DNA of 64,000 bases from Hanleya hanleyi. Its lineage: Eukaryota; Mollusca; Polyplacophora; Lepidopleurida; Hanleyidae. The first letter of the stretch is position 1, and every line of letters starts with the position of its first letter. The position numbers and the translations under genes were made by a program. Positions 60,801-63,044 of the stretch are shown in pieces. Under the pieces are notes generated by a model. The model was given only the letters and a program-made list of their open reading frames with translations, made no database searches and was not told the origin of the DNA. The DNA lies in NCBI GenBank assembly GCA_036873755.1, contig JAVTVY010037112.1:62001-126000 (forward strand), written 5' to 3'.

Positions 60801-61009
60801 TGCGGAGCCAGTCTACGTCGAAAGGAACGCAACAAAATATTATTGTGCATGGAAATGTTAGTCCTGATTTGTATGTGAACTGTATATCGACGTATCTTGT
60901 CAACTTTGTGATTTCGGTGTGTTTATTTTGTAGGCTGAGAAACGGACCACGGAAGGGAGAAACAAGGAAGTGTTGACAGAGAAATCCCCACTATTTTTGG
61001 ATAATATAG
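9772..61009 (+). CDS. SLC47A-like: MATE (SLC47A-type) multidrug/toxin exporter gene, nine exons of the C-terminal half
   Basis: Seen: nine exons, each with AG before and GT after, join in compatible phases (2-1, 1-1, 1-0, 0-1, 1-2, 2-0, 0-1, 1-0, 0-1) and give about 280 codons without a stop. In order the product shows the IGSAL start of TM6, the TWGGFS...LENW linker, the TEWWTFEIG segment of TM7, GDVELGATS, the IPAGIS...RVGHSLGAGD signature of TM8, a hydrophobic TM9, TM10 ending in LRGCGRQFVGA, TM11, TM12 and a charged tail. Known: MATE/SLC47 proteins are plasma-membrane exporters that exchange H+ (Na+ in some relatives) for organic cations and toxins. Inferred: exons for TM1-TM5 lie left of the window, and a possible TM13 exon lies to the right or is absent. 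Introns run from 0.9 to 21.8 kb and are full of transposons. The intact frame argues against a pseudogene. Confidence 0.93.
9870..10700. other. Intron A-B, unassigned part
   Basis: No exon or clear repeat seen before the LINE breakpoint at about 10700. Confidence 0.35.
10701..11465 (+). pseudogene. LINE 3' ORF fragment, zf-RVT-like end, one in-frame stop
   Basis: The frame reads ...YEAFINIYNTKSNYLEYWGV, then about 60 residues to WKFIYMVPFKCCKNTKLQWL, the characteristic ILATNKLLVQMKV block and CTFCKQQTETIEHLFYEC, the zinc-ribbon-like end of many animal non-LTR retrotransposons. A TAA at 11334 interrupts it, and the same frame continues for 43 codons (HDVKNFLFIEQSIAMKNDMI...) to the normal stop at 11463. 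A polyadenylation signal (AATAAA at 11683) and a short A run end the element at about 11704. The RT catalytic domain is missing (5' truncation). It lies in intron A-B. Confidence 0.85.
11466..11704 (+). mobile_element. 3' UTR and A-tail of the LINE fragment
   Basis: Non-coding, with GGCAATAAATGCAC and then AAAAAAAAC at 11697. No target-site duplication was identified. Confidence 0.6.
11705..12839. other. Intron A-B, unassigned part
   Basis: Short chance frames only; no recognised repeat. Confidence 0.35.
12840..12866. repeat. (CAA)n microsatellite
   Basis: Nine perfect CAA units. Confidence 0.95.
12932..13366 (+). mobile_element. TTAA-ended MITE, copy 2 (5' truncated)
   Basis: Begins within the family at AAAAAATCCAAGATGGCCGC and ends in CCAGGCCAGGTAGGGTTAA, the right inverted terminus. 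Confidence 0.88.
13367..13827. other. Intron A-B spacer between MITE copies
   Basis: No feature recognised. Confidence 0.35.
13828..14380 (-). mobile_element. TTAA-ended MITE, copy 3 (full length, inverted)
   Basis: Both ends are present: TTAACCCTACCTGTCCTGGG on the left and CCCAGGCCATATAGGGTTAA on the right. TTAA at each end plus CCC-starting inverted termini resembles piggyBac-type MITEs. It shares its right TTAA with copy 4. Confidence 0.88.
14377..14818 (+). mobile_element. TTAA-ended MITE, copy 4 (back to back with copy 3)
   Basis: Runs from TTAACTCCATCTGGCCTGGG to CCGGTCTGGTAGGGTTAA, with an internal deletion relative to copy 3. It ends 56 bp before exon B. Confidence 0.88.
14875..14988 (+). 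CDS. SLC47A-like: MATE gene exon B (TM7, two conserved glutamates)
   Basis: The acceptor is TTTTTTTCTTTTGAAG and the donor is GTGAGA. The product reads FSWKALENWGGF, then a membrane helix with TEWWTFEIG. Mammalian MATE1 has MEWWAYEVG here, and its two glutamates (E273 and E278) are reported to matter for transport; both are kept. Phase 1 at both ends. A 445-bp MITE copy ends only 56 bp upstream of the acceptor. Confidence 0.92.
14989..18787. other. First part of intron B-C
   Basis: Mostly unassigned apart from the antisense frame at 15407-15739 and one copy of the CCGTCATTCATAATCCAGCC repeat at 16660-16738. At 18170-18470 the minus strand has the AAAGGTATGGAAAAGGTCTG motif of a dispersed repeat. 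Confidence 0.4.
15407..15739 (-). CDS. Unrecognised small open frame
   Basis: A 94-codon frame from an ATG at 15691, open in the same frame up to 15739. It has coding-like codon choice (RRVVPNGLEKRFYFIATMYE at its start, ending WTFTVNLFQII). I do not recognise the family and see no motif. It lies antisense in MATE intron B-C and could be an exon of a nested gene, a transposon relic or chance. Confidence 0.25.
   Translation of the reverse strand, partial: FSICDTSEISGYVAAEMSLFRRVVPNGLEKRFYFIATMYEANDILTTYNNIVNKTHRDRLFHEYNVQQITIKIRFVLFVDNMKRYVALVEMMKFAIPKIWTFTVNLFQII
18788..20290. repeat. 1.5-kb direct duplicate, left copy
   Basis: From AGACTATGCTGCCACTCACG to GATCCAGACATCAGTACTTT this matches 21549-23052 over its whole length, with scattered changes and small indels. 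The copies are 2.76 kb apart, with a satellite array between them. Confidence 0.88.
20430..21390 (+). repeat. Satellite-like array 1 (about 155-bp monomers)
   Basis: A head (CACCCGAAGGGCTAAAGTGG) is followed by TCCGTCTGCCTGTGTGTCTG, then about six diverged monomers sharing TTTCCGGACAATAAC...CCAAATTTGG. Its layout matches the arrays at 26155 and 61444. Confidence 0.8.
21549..23052. repeat. 1.5-kb direct duplicate, right copy
   Basis: Matches 18788-20290. It contains the better-preserved foldback element at 22025-22605. Confidence 0.88.
22025..22605. mobile_element. Foldback element with nested palindromes
   Basis: Outer arms of about 95 bp (22040-22130 with GTTTGTTGACAACGATAGCG, and 22505-22595) enclose a second inverted pair at 22380-22506 (AGTTTGAAAGAGTTTGAACA...AAACTTTTTCAAACT, with CTTTCGAAAGCGGAAAC against GTACCGCTTTCGAAAAG). 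The older copy is at 19262-19820. Confidence 0.82.
23060..23170. repeat. Dispersed repeat also found at 60315-60400
   Basis: GCATGAAGGTGCATTAAGGG and TTTTGATTAAAATTTCTGGT recur. A neighbouring module at 21445-21520 (AGGAGAACCGGTGGCATTAG) recurs at 60240-60315, so the modules travel together. Confidence 0.7.
23380..23550 (+). repeat. 3' module of a dispersed retroelement
   Basis: AACTAGCCTATGTCTATGTA...GGTCTTTAGATTATGGACGC...GGCGACGGCTGAATTTTGAA. The same order occurs after RT remnants at 33065-33215, and inverted at 58370-58540. Confidence 0.7.
24023..24137. repeat. Foldback, 46-bp arms
   Basis: CTGCGTGAAATGGTCAAGTT...CCGGAAAC at 24023-24068 pairs with 24092-24137 with very few mismatches. 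Confidence 0.9.
24394..24588 (-). pseudogene. Possible coding remnant, unrecognised
   Basis: The minus-strand frame between stops reads TVLRISTGLQKVTMQAAMGL, AIVTRLYDGKSDVKETVETS, DLPREDSDIQVTLFRCQCPD, WV. The amino-acid mix is protein-like, but there is no start codon close to the 5' end and no family that I recognise. It could be an exon of an unlisted gene or a decayed duplicate. Confidence 0.2.
24785..24960. repeat. Dispersed repeat shared with 59429-59525 and 28283-28360
   Basis: GTGCCGAGGGATGCTTTCTT...CATATGGTTGCTTTTTAGTC matches 59429-59480. The neighbouring segment of the same family (GAGAATCC...TCTCGGGTCTGA) is at 59390 and inverted at 28300. Confidence 0.7.
25045..25430 (-). pseudogene. 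RT-bearing retroelement fragment (degenerate YxDD)
   Basis: On the minus strand 25413-25231 reads MADLICSLVNMPIYILKNVH...LQDDLLDVDNHYINDAVKN...LKETN, parallel to the palm region of the copy at 29954-30385 (NIDDLLAVDNRYMNGTVKD). 25120-25045 matches the downstream segment that ends in AATACGAGCGTAGC. Internally deleted and dead. Confidence 0.65.
25487..25715 (-). mobile_element. TTAA-ended MITE, internally deleted copy
   Basis: Has both outer parts (TATCTCCGGAACGACAAAAA and CCCAGACCAGATAGGGTTAA) but only about 230 bp. Confidence 0.8.
26155..28080 (+). repeat. Satellite-like array 2 with hairpin head (about 167-bp monomers, alternating)
   Basis: The head is a perfect hairpin (ATGTCTCCCCC / GGGGGAGACAT, 26157-26188), followed by TGTC and GGAT microsatellites, then ten monomers starting with CTTGTCTGCAAGATATCT at 26269, 26438, 26607, 26769, 26938, 27100, 27271, 27442, 27611 and about 27775. 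Each contains a TCCGTCCGTCC run. The region closes with TTGGGGGAGACGTATG at 28061, an inverted match to the head. Monomers run head to tail and encode spurious peptides such as CKISGELPG. Confidence 0.88.
28081..28748. other. Intron B-C, last part
   Basis: Contains the dispersed repeat at 28283-28360 (inverted relative to 59362-59440). Otherwise unassigned up to the acceptor of exon C. Confidence 0.4.
28749..28816 (+). CDS. SLC47A-like: MATE gene exon C (start of TM8)
   Basis: The acceptor is TTATTCTAG and the donor is a strong GTAAGT. The 68-bp exon encodes (G)ILGDVELGATSV followed by IFHLDFLFFM. The first part matches the family sequence GILGxVELGAQS closely. The second part aligns with YELAIIVYM of mammals, so the glutamate there (E300 in human MATE1) is replaced by His in this protein. 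Enters in phase 1 and leaves in phase 0. Confidence 0.9.
28860..29240. repeat. Dispersed repeat shared with 60105-60780
   Basis: CTCCCTGAATAACTGCTGCT, AATAATATATTGATAAGTTA and ACCGGAAGTTCTCTGCACCA recur in the same order in intron H-I, where about 300 bp of another repeat has been inserted. Both copies lie 45-75 bp after a MATE exon. Confidence 0.8.
29450..29640. repeat. SINE-like repeat start (GTGAGTGCGTGAGTTAGGGT)
   Basis: GTGAGT followed by TTTAACGTCGGGTTCAGCGT is the reverse-oriented type of the TTAAA...TCACTCACTCAC termini at 34860 and 47890. Confidence 0.4.
29954..30510 (+). pseudogene. RT-bearing retroelement fragment (palm and thumb region)
   Basis: The frame reads RNIDDLLAVDNRYMNGTVKD, then LELKETTDSP, RIYDKRDDYNFDIVNYPFPD, SNIPVGPAYGVYIS and KCEDFNQRHKTLL, stops once, and continues KLIKLGYTTKRIRSTFLKFG. 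The YxDD-type box followed by LxLKET, YDKRDDFNF-type and SNIP.xPAYGVYIS blocks is a widespread animal RT family; I cannot place it in a named clade with certainty. 3' sequence of the element continues to about 30775. 5' truncated and dead. Confidence 0.7.
30511..30775 (+). repeat. 3' non-coding part of the RT element
   Basis: CACAATCAAAGCGTGACTGC, ATCATTCTCTAGATGACGA and the terminal GGACGATGACTGAATTATGA module. The same order occurs at 32860-33215 and inverted at 58370-58745. Confidence 0.7.
30880..30988 (+). CDS. SLC47A-like: MATE gene exon D (GxxVACSIRVGHSLGAGD signature)
   Basis: The acceptor is TGTATTTTCAG. The exon encodes IPAGISVACSIRVGHSLGAG and then DATAVKRTVTVSQVFA. The RVGxxLGAGD block is the most diagnostic MATE motif in the window. 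Two donors are possible: GTGTTT at 30979 and GTGAGT at 30989. Only the second keeps the frame open into the next exon, because using the first would read TGA within five codons. I therefore end the exon at 30988 (phase 1). Confidence 0.92.
31308..31508. repeat. Four 51-bp units in an A-B-A-B order
   Basis: Units start at 31308, 31359, 31410 and 31461. Units 1 and 3 share TCAATACTCGGTGCTTGCAC; units 2 and 4 share TCAATTCTCTGTGCTTGTAC. The 51-bp period is divisible by 3, so it stays open in several frames. Confidence 0.93.
31811..32369. mobile_element. 559-bp long imperfect palindrome (MITE-like)
   Basis: Arms pair from end to end around a centre at about 32090: AAAGGATATGTGACG / GTAACATATCCTTT, GAGATATGATTGATCAAAAT / ATTTTGATCAATCATATCTC, and a perfect 27-bp inner pair at 32038 and 32118 (AAATATGACACCTCAAACC / GGTTTGAGGTGTCATATTT). 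Confidence 0.85.
32670..33220 (+). pseudogene. RT element 3' end, second copy
   Basis: Starts in the thumb-like region (CTTATCAACGTCACAAAACA...GGCTATACCATCAAGCGC), then AATACGAGCGTAGCGTGCAA, the CACAATCAAAACGTGACTGA block and the terminal GGACGACGGCTGAATATTGA module. Confidence 0.7.
33402..33477 (+). CDS. SLC47A-like: MATE gene exon E (TM9)
   Basis: The acceptor is CTTCTTATCAG and the donor is GTGAGC. With the T carried from exon D it reads (W)MVFVILAILVLSLKTVLPLM then FTDD, a single hydrophobic helix followed by the FTTDR-like end found in SLC47 proteins. Phase 2 at the end, leaving AG to combine with the G of exon F as arginine. It is followed by the largest intron in the window (21.8 kb). 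Confidence 0.9.
33478..34785. other. Intron E-F, first part
   Basis: No exon, RNA gene or clear repeat recognised. Confidence 0.4.
34786..34885 (+). repeat. SINE-like 3' end with (TCAC)n
   Basis: TTTCTTCTTTGAAGTAGCAG...GAAAGCGACGTTAAATTCTA then TCACTCACTCAC. The same unit is at 47787-47910, immediately before the DIRS element. Confidence 0.75.
34910..35050 (+). pseudogene. RT element fragment (palm region), third copy
   Basis: Reads ...GDILSVNNQHINDAVEIYF, parallel to DDLLAVDNRYMNGTVKDIY; short and degenerate. Confidence 0.5.
35133..35374. repeat. Foldback with about 100-bp arms
   Basis: 35133-35233 pairs with 35276-35374 (CTATTTCACTTCACTTCACC, GACGAAGCAGATATCCACTA) around a 42-bp spacer, with under ten mismatches. 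Confidence 0.9.
35577..35630 (+). repeat. tRNA-like SINE head
   Basis: TAGCTCAGACGG at 35582 fits an RNA polymerase III A box and GATCGATTC at 35618 is a near B box. No cloverleaf, so not a tRNA gene. Confidence 0.4.
35800..36283. repeat. Two copies of the GGACGACGGCTGAAT module plus a MITE relic
   Basis: Module copies at about 35803-35858 and 36045-36108. Between them, 35985-36016 is the right end of the TTAA-ended MITE (GCAGAAAGTTTGGTAGATAG then GGTTAA). Confidence 0.6.
36395..37060. repeat. Three diverged tandem units with CGCGCATGCGCAGT
   Basis: GTGCCCTTTCTATACTACTC, GGCTCATGGAATCTCAGGTA and CACCCTATCCCGCGCCACAC recur three times (starting about 36397, 36690 and 36849), the first unit longer by an insertion. 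Confidence 0.85.
37081..37284 (+). repeat. Foldback head joined to the first tandem unit
   Basis: An imperfect inverted repeat (GAGAGTGGGACATCATGATTTGTGAGCTC and its partner around 37180-37225) followed by GGATGGTACGGTGAAATAAG. The same module followed by the same unit head occurs inverted at 673-1112. Only the first tandem unit has this head, so the amplification began inside the element. Confidence 0.75.
37702..39123. mobile_element. 1.42-kb segment with terminal inverted repeats, nested in tandem unit 1
   Basis: 37702-37754 (TCTGTCCATTTTAATTAGTC...) is the reverse complement of 39071-39123 (...GACTAATTAAAATGGACAGA), about 53 bp with few mismatches. The same pair occurs in units 2-4 (for example 40133 with 41569). 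No transposase-like frame was recognised; the interior carries LINE debris. Flanking bases do not give a clear target-site duplication. Confidence 0.7.
38540..39024 (+). pseudogene. LINE C-terminal fragment with zf-RVT-like CxxC in tandem unit 1
   Basis: One frame reads ...LPWTSIYSCIYS...QYQIIYRILF and, after a frameshift, another reads ILKIWGKADTDMCTFCNQKK ESILLLFFEC. The CTFCNQ...E-S-I-L-L-L-F-F-E-C spacing is the zinc-ribbon-like end of many non-LTR reverse transcriptases. The same fragment recurs at 40985-41469, 43432-43916 and 45878-46362. No RT catalytic core is present, so it is a dead 3' fragment. Confidence 0.75.
39714..42158 (+). repeat. Tandem unit 2
   Basis: Second copy of the 2.45-kb unit. 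It differs from unit 1 by the extra 16 bp near 40905 and by single changes such as GAAATAAATT for GAACTAAATT at 41107. Confidence 0.9.
42159..44605 (+). repeat. Tandem unit 3
   Basis: Third copy, almost identical to unit 2; it keeps the 16-bp insertion and has GAACTAAATT as in units 1 and 4. Confidence 0.9.
44606..47049 (+). repeat. Tandem unit 4
   Basis: Fourth copy. It ends cleanly at GAGGATATTCACA, followed by unrelated G-rich sequence (GAGGCGGGGGTCTGCCCCC). It has slightly more private changes toward its right end, such as CTCCTTCTTTTT for CTCTTTCTTTTT near 46786. Confidence 0.9.
47050..47786. other. Spacer between tandem array and SINE/DIRS
   Basis: Begins with the GAGGCGGGGGTCTGCCCCC hairpin-like stretch. 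Otherwise nothing recognised. Confidence 0.4.
47787..47910 (+). repeat. SINE-like 3' end with (TCAC)n, beside the DIRS element
   Basis: Matches 34786-34885; the TCAC run ends at 47908, 18 bp before the DIRS left end. Confidence 0.75.
47944..48116 (+). repeat. DIRS left inverted terminal repeat
   Basis: This stretch is, with a few mismatches, the reverse complement of 55072-55246. Landmarks are CACCTTCACATACCTTATTG at its start, CCAATGCCCATGCGCGAGTA in the middle and ACCACGTCACTT near its inner end. About 18 further bases at 47926-47943 belong to the element and match the internal complementary region instead. Confidence 0.9.
48329..51238 (+). pseudogene. DIRS Gag-like ORF, interrupted
   Basis: The first ATG follows CATAATAAAG and the product begins MASVFCVVCGRSKP, with a Cys/His-rich N-terminus (CVVC, HSACQPC, WCDQYAKCAEC) of the kind seen at the start of DIRS ORF1 proteins. 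The middle is rich in Pro, Ser, Thr and Arg. A single TAA at 49388-49390 interrupts it, and the same frame resumes at once and stays open to 51238. The C-terminal part has Ser and Gly/Lys-rich runs. The last 50 codons fall in a tandem duplication that destroys the original continuation. The role is inferred: RNA/cDNA binding and assembly. No enzyme motif is visible. Confidence 0.8.
50761..51634 (+). repeat. Tandem duplication inside the DIRS Gag/RT region
   Basis: 50761-51187 is repeated almost perfectly at 51213-51634, an offset of 452 bp. Because 452 is not a multiple of 3, the Gag frame ends soon after the first copy, while the frame entering RT is carried only by the second. The copies differ by a few indels near their ends (around 51150 and 51600). 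This looks like a local slippage or replication error, or an assembly artefact. Confidence 0.88.
51214..53492 (+). pseudogene. DIRS reverse transcriptase / RNase H ORF, frameshifted
   Basis: The frame from the second duplication copy runs into a clear RT: VGGRLVSFWQNW, the VPKKNTTEMRMVINLRRLN block, and SLDLQDAYLHVPI (motif A). Within motif B, after FGLSTS at about 52231, the frame shifts by an apparent one-base deletion and continues as PCVFTRIF, then FYLDDSLL (catalytic YLDD, motif C). RNase H follows with FTDASMEGWGAH, NVLEFQAVTLA, ATDNTTVLAYIN and LNVLADALSRP, so its acidic residues are present. The part after RNase H (VDLFATRWNH...TPWWPARPWF) matches the region that DIRS elements carry between RNase H and recombinase, annotated there as methyltransferase-like. 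A functional protein would need the lost base. Confidence 0.9.
53492..54643 (+). CDS. DIRS tyrosine recombinase (YR), catalytic Arg I changed
   Basis: The start ATG overlaps the stop of the RT/RNase H frame (TGATG at 53490-53494), which suggests reinitiation. The product has 383 residues with no stop. An N-terminal SAM-like core-binding region (STTAVYQNKWKSFATWC...TVDGYRSAISRV) leads to the catalytic domain. HxxR is present as SAHEVRAM, and the tyrosine lies in FVSHYLQDL. At the first catalytic arginine, where the family has R before V/I-S/A-E, this copy reads AAHVSEIHAL with His. CAC for CGC is a single G-to-A change at a former CpG. The role is integration of circular DIRS cDNA; this copy is probably inactive despite the full-length frame. 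Confidence 0.88.
   Translation: MEPASSAEIQPVPLESRSISTDRVQVLQHQLVEAGFSVEASERMVRSTRASTTAVYQNKWKSFATWCFGRGIDPTSASVHQVADFLLHLFHDRQLVPATVDGYRSAISRVPQLTTGVNPSLDVNLSALLRSFRVERPTPTPQLPKWDLALVLRRLSEPPFEPIGTCEMKFLSYKTVFLIAFASAAHVSEIHALDFRSLRYNPKWTWVALSTLPDFVAKNQSLYDNLPREFVIPALSNILSAAVDDDRVMCPARALSCYLARVEHMRAGRVRLFIPFGPSSKQEISKNTISAWLAKTIRLAYTDVPPEVISLSKVSAHEVRAMAASWPLWTNRSVSDITWACYWRSNVTFVSHYLQDLTLQRRDIYSLGPLVAAQSVADPSSSH
54937..55030. repeat. DIRS internal complementary region (ICR)
   Basis: The left part (54937-54972, with TTTTACAGCGCAAGAAA) is the reverse complement of the extreme left end of the element (47926-47963). The right part (54973-55030) is the reverse complement of the extreme right end (55227-55284). 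The two parts abut, so the ICR spells the junction of a circular form, which is the accepted template role of the ICR in DIRS replication. Confidence 0.88.
55072..55246 (-). repeat. DIRS right inverted terminal repeat
   Basis: Reverse complement of 47944-48116. The outermost part continues to about 55284 and pairs with 54973-55030 of the internal complementary region. Confidence 0.9.
55317..55386 (+). CDS. SLC47A-like: MATE gene exon F (TM10, first part)
   Basis: The acceptor is GTTAAATTTCAG and the donor is GTAAAC. It encodes (R)NVVDLASSTLPIVVIVMFLD and SIL, which aligns with the DIINLVAQVVPIYAVSHLFEAL region of mammalian MATE1. The acidic residue corresponding to E389 is kept as Asp. A DIRS retrotransposon ends about 32 bp upstream of this acceptor, leaving little native intron for the branch point and pyrimidine tract. 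Confidence 0.88.
55673..56190 (+). mobile_element. TTAA-ended MITE copy in intron F-G
   Basis: Starts TTAATCCTATCTGACCTGGG and runs to GGCGTTCCGGAGATAGCGCA. The right terminus is lost in a G-rich tract. Confidence 0.85.
56304..56820. mobile_element. 517-bp MITE with long inverted repeats
   Basis: Outer termini are CTAAAGGCCCATTTCCACAG and CTGTGGAAATGGGCCTTTAG. Inverted similarity extends about 190 bp inwards, including GCGACAACC / GGTTGTCGC and CTGATTGATCAATAG / CTATTGACCAATCAG. It resembles hAT-type MITEs but the target-site duplication is unclear. Confidence 0.85.
57063..57195 (+). CDS. SLC47A-like: MATE gene exon G (LRGCGRQ loop and TM11)
   Basis: The acceptor is CTCATTTTTGTAG and the donor is GTAAAA. 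It encodes AISMGTLRGCGRQFVGALCN, then VLWYIMVAIPSSVVFMFVLK and IGSQ. The GxLRGxGxQxxGAxxN pattern is conserved across eukaryotic MATE transporters (GVLRGSGNQKVGAIVN in mammals). Starts in phase 0 and ends in phase 1. Confidence 0.92.
57505..57612. repeat. Foldback, about 42-bp arms
   Basis: CCCTGATTCGTACCGGAAGT...CCCCTGCGCA at 57508-57546 pairs with 57572-57611; contains GCGCATGC. Confidence 0.88.
57640..57965. repeat. Two tandem TGACGTCA/CACGTGAC repeat units
   Basis: Unit 1 (57640-57790) and unit 2 (57845-57965) share TCAAATGACGTCACTATGAC-like starts, CATCCGGTCACGTGACAT and CACGTGACGGCCCAGCAA ends. Confidence 0.8.
58370..58750 (-). mobile_element. RT element 3' end, inverted copy
   Basis: On the minus strand it reads ...CAAAGCGTGACTGAGATACA, then the terminal module ending at 58382 (GGACGACGACTGAATAATGA). 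Confidence 0.7.
58886..59307. mobile_element. 420-bp MITE-like element with GCTTAA...GCGAACATTTTG ends
   Basis: 58887-58919 and 59276-59307 form imperfect inverted termini. Inner GTGTGCGG...GAACA motifs repeat in both orientations. The termini resemble hAT-like non-autonomous elements. Confidence 0.65.
59362..59600. repeat. Dispersed repeat (GCGGCTGAGATACTAAGGCA)
   Basis: Matches 28283-28360 inverted, and its right half matches 24785-24880. Confidence 0.7.
59937..60031 (+). CDS. SLC47A-like: MATE gene exon H (TM12)
   Basis: The acceptor is TTTTTATACTCGCAAG and the donor is GTACGA. It encodes (G)FWWGLVCGCGPMACMYLFII then SRIDWQNEVQK. This matches the GVMGLWSG...FLGFI TM12 segment and the LNWKK-type cytoplasmic start that follows in SLC47 proteins. 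Phase 1 to phase 0. Confidence 0.9.
60105..60780. repeat. Dispersed repeat copy with insertion
   Basis: The ends match 28865-29240. The block at 60235-60530 is an insertion of another repeat that also occurs at 21445-21520 and 23060-23130. Confidence 0.75.
60934..61009 (+). CDS. SLC47A-like: MATE gene exon I (charged cytoplasmic tail)
   Basis: The acceptor is TTTATTTTGTAG and the proposed donor is GTATAT at 61010. It encodes AEKRTTEGRNKEVLTEKSPL then FLDNI, a hydrophilic stretch as expected after TM12. If the donor is not used, the frame runs on for 14 codons to a TAA at about 61037, so this could instead be the terminal exon. Either way no further recognisable exon is present up to 64000. 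Confidence 0.75.
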
Positions 61010-61080
61010 GTATATTTTGTCAATATACAAGTGTTAAGTAAAGTCTAATTCCTTCTATTAAATAATTCGATGCGAAAACT

Positions 61081-61440
61081 TAACCCTATCTGGCCTGGGA
61101 GATTTGGGACCTGTCCAGGCCTGGGAGGGCCGAAATGTCACCCTCATTAAATATTTTTTTACCCCTTGAGATAGGGGGCTGAAACTTGCCACACTACACC
61201 CTTGGGTCAAGCTCTAACAGAAAATGTAAAAATAATCCAAGATGGTCGCTTCGATGACGTTACGTCATTTTCAAAACGGTCATTTTTTTATTTTTAGATT
61301 TTTTTATTTATGTGTTTTCATCACAAAAAGTGCATGGTACATTAGCAAATAATAAAACTGATTTGAATTAAATTAGTTTTTCCCACTTTTCGCGGCAGAA
61401 AAGCAGGAATTTTGATGAAAAATGACGAAAACAGCATTTT
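61081..61440 (+). mobile_element. TTAA-ended MITE, 3' truncated
   Basis: Starts TTAACCCTATCTGGCCTGGG and breaks off at 61440, where the 157-bp array begins. A short right-end relic of the same family is at 35985-36016. Confidence 0.85.
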
Positions 61441-62305
61441 TTAACACATCTGGGCCGAAGGCCCGATGGGCTTATGTCATGGCCTGATTGTCCGTCGTCT
61501 TTTGTTATCGCGATTCCTCAGGAACTACTGCATGGATCTTTCTCAAATTTGGTACACAAGGTCCCCTTGGGGTCTAGTTGTGCAAGATACCTTTTGTGGT
61601 CTGATTCAGAAATCCAATATGGCCACCAGGCGGCCATCTTGAATTTCCCGATGAAACATTGTTATCGCGATTTCTCAGGAACTACAGCATAGATCTTTCT
61701 CAAATTTGGTACACAGGTTCCCTTTGGGGTCTAGTTGTGCAAGATACATTTTGTGGTCTGATTCAAAAATCCAATATGGCCACCAGGCGGCCATCTTGGA
61801 TTTCCCCATGGAACATGGTTATTGCGATTTCTCAGGAACTACTGCATGGATATTTCTCAAATTTGGTACACAGGTTTCCCTTGGGGTCTAGTTGTGCAAG
61901 ATAGCATTTGTGGTCTGATTCAAAAACCCAATATGGCCAACAGGCGGCCATTTTGGATTTCTCCATGAAACATTGTTATTGCGATTTCTCAGGAACTACT
62001 TCATGGATCTTTCTCAAATTTGGTACACAGGTTCCCCTTGGGGTCTAGTTGTGCAAGATACCTTTTGTGGTCCGATTCAGAAATCCAATATGGCCACCAG
62101 GCGGCCATCTTGAATTTCCCGATGAAACATTGTTATCGCGATTTCTCAGGAACTACTGCATAGATCTTTCTCAAATTTGGTACACAGGTTCCCCTTTGGG
62201 GTCTAGTTGTGCAAGATACCTCTTCTGCTCTGATTTGAACATCTCATATGGCCACCAGGCGACCATCTTGGATTTCCCCTTGAAACTTTGTTATCACGAT
62301 TTCTC

Positions 62306-63044
62306 TTTACCAAAATCCCTTCTCTGTGACTACTGAAACCAAACTCCAATATTTTCAATTCCAGATAACGCATAACTACTTGGTTACTAATACACTTTTG
62401 AGTAAGTGGGGAAAGGCAGAGTCGGACAGATGCAGTTTTTGCAATAATGATAGGGAAACGATCTTACATTTATTTTGGTCATGTATCCGTGTCAGACATA
62501 TATGGGCTCAATTCCAGGCCTGGGCTGTAGAGATAAATATTACATCTGAAATGGACCTCTCTCACAGAGACGTGTTGCTGGGGAAAGCAGGTACAACGGC
62601 TCTGGTTAACCACTTACTTTTAATTGTAAAATCATGCCTGTACGGTTCCAGAAGTAGAGGTACAGTCCCTAGTTTCATGGCTGTGCGCGAATCCATTTAT
62701 CGGACGAAAGACTTAGAAAAAAATATTGCTTTAACTAATGGCTCTCTCGCAGCCTTTCAAACCAAGTGGGGTCCCCTAGCTGATCTACACGCTACCTAAA
62801 TACATCATATTGATATAATAAGGAAATATGTGAAATAAATCCTTCATCTCCTGTAATTTTTTACTTAAATTCGATGCGAATGATATATTATCTGAGCTAC
62901 TTCTGTGATATATAATTGAGCTACAGTTTACTGTTTCTTGTGGGGAGTAAATATCTACCTTTTATATTTGAACGTATATATATATATGTGGTTTAGCAGT
63001 ATAATATACAGTTTTAGCTCATATTCTAAAAAAAAAAAAAAAAA
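62306..63044 (+). mobile_element. 5'-truncated LINE insertion with target-site duplication
   Basis: A 739-bp insert inside the array. CGATTTCTC precedes it (62297-62305) and is repeated right after a 17-A tail (63045-63053), and the array resumes exactly where it stopped. This is a classical target-primed insertion. Confidence 0.95.
62326..62799 (+). CDS. LINE ORF C-terminal fragment with intact zinc-ribbon end
   Basis: Open from the insertion breakpoint to the stop at 62797. It reads KLQYFQFQITHNYLVTNTLL, GKAESDRCSFCNNDRETILH, LFWSCIRVRHIW and a tail ending FQTKWGPLADLHAT. The CSFCNNDRETILHLFWSC block is the zf-RVT-type end of animal non-LTR retrotransposons. RT and endonuclease domains are absent because of 5' truncation. 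The lack of any stop suggests a young insertion. AATAAA lies at 62834. Confidence 0.85.
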   Translation: MTTETKLQYFQFQITHNYLVTNTLLSKWGKAESDRCSFCNNDRETILHLFWSCIRVRHIWAQFQAWAVEINITSEMDLSHRDVLLGKAGTTALVNHLLLIVKSCLYGSRSRGTVPSFMAVRESIYRTKDLEKNIALTNGSLAAFQTKWGPLADLHAT

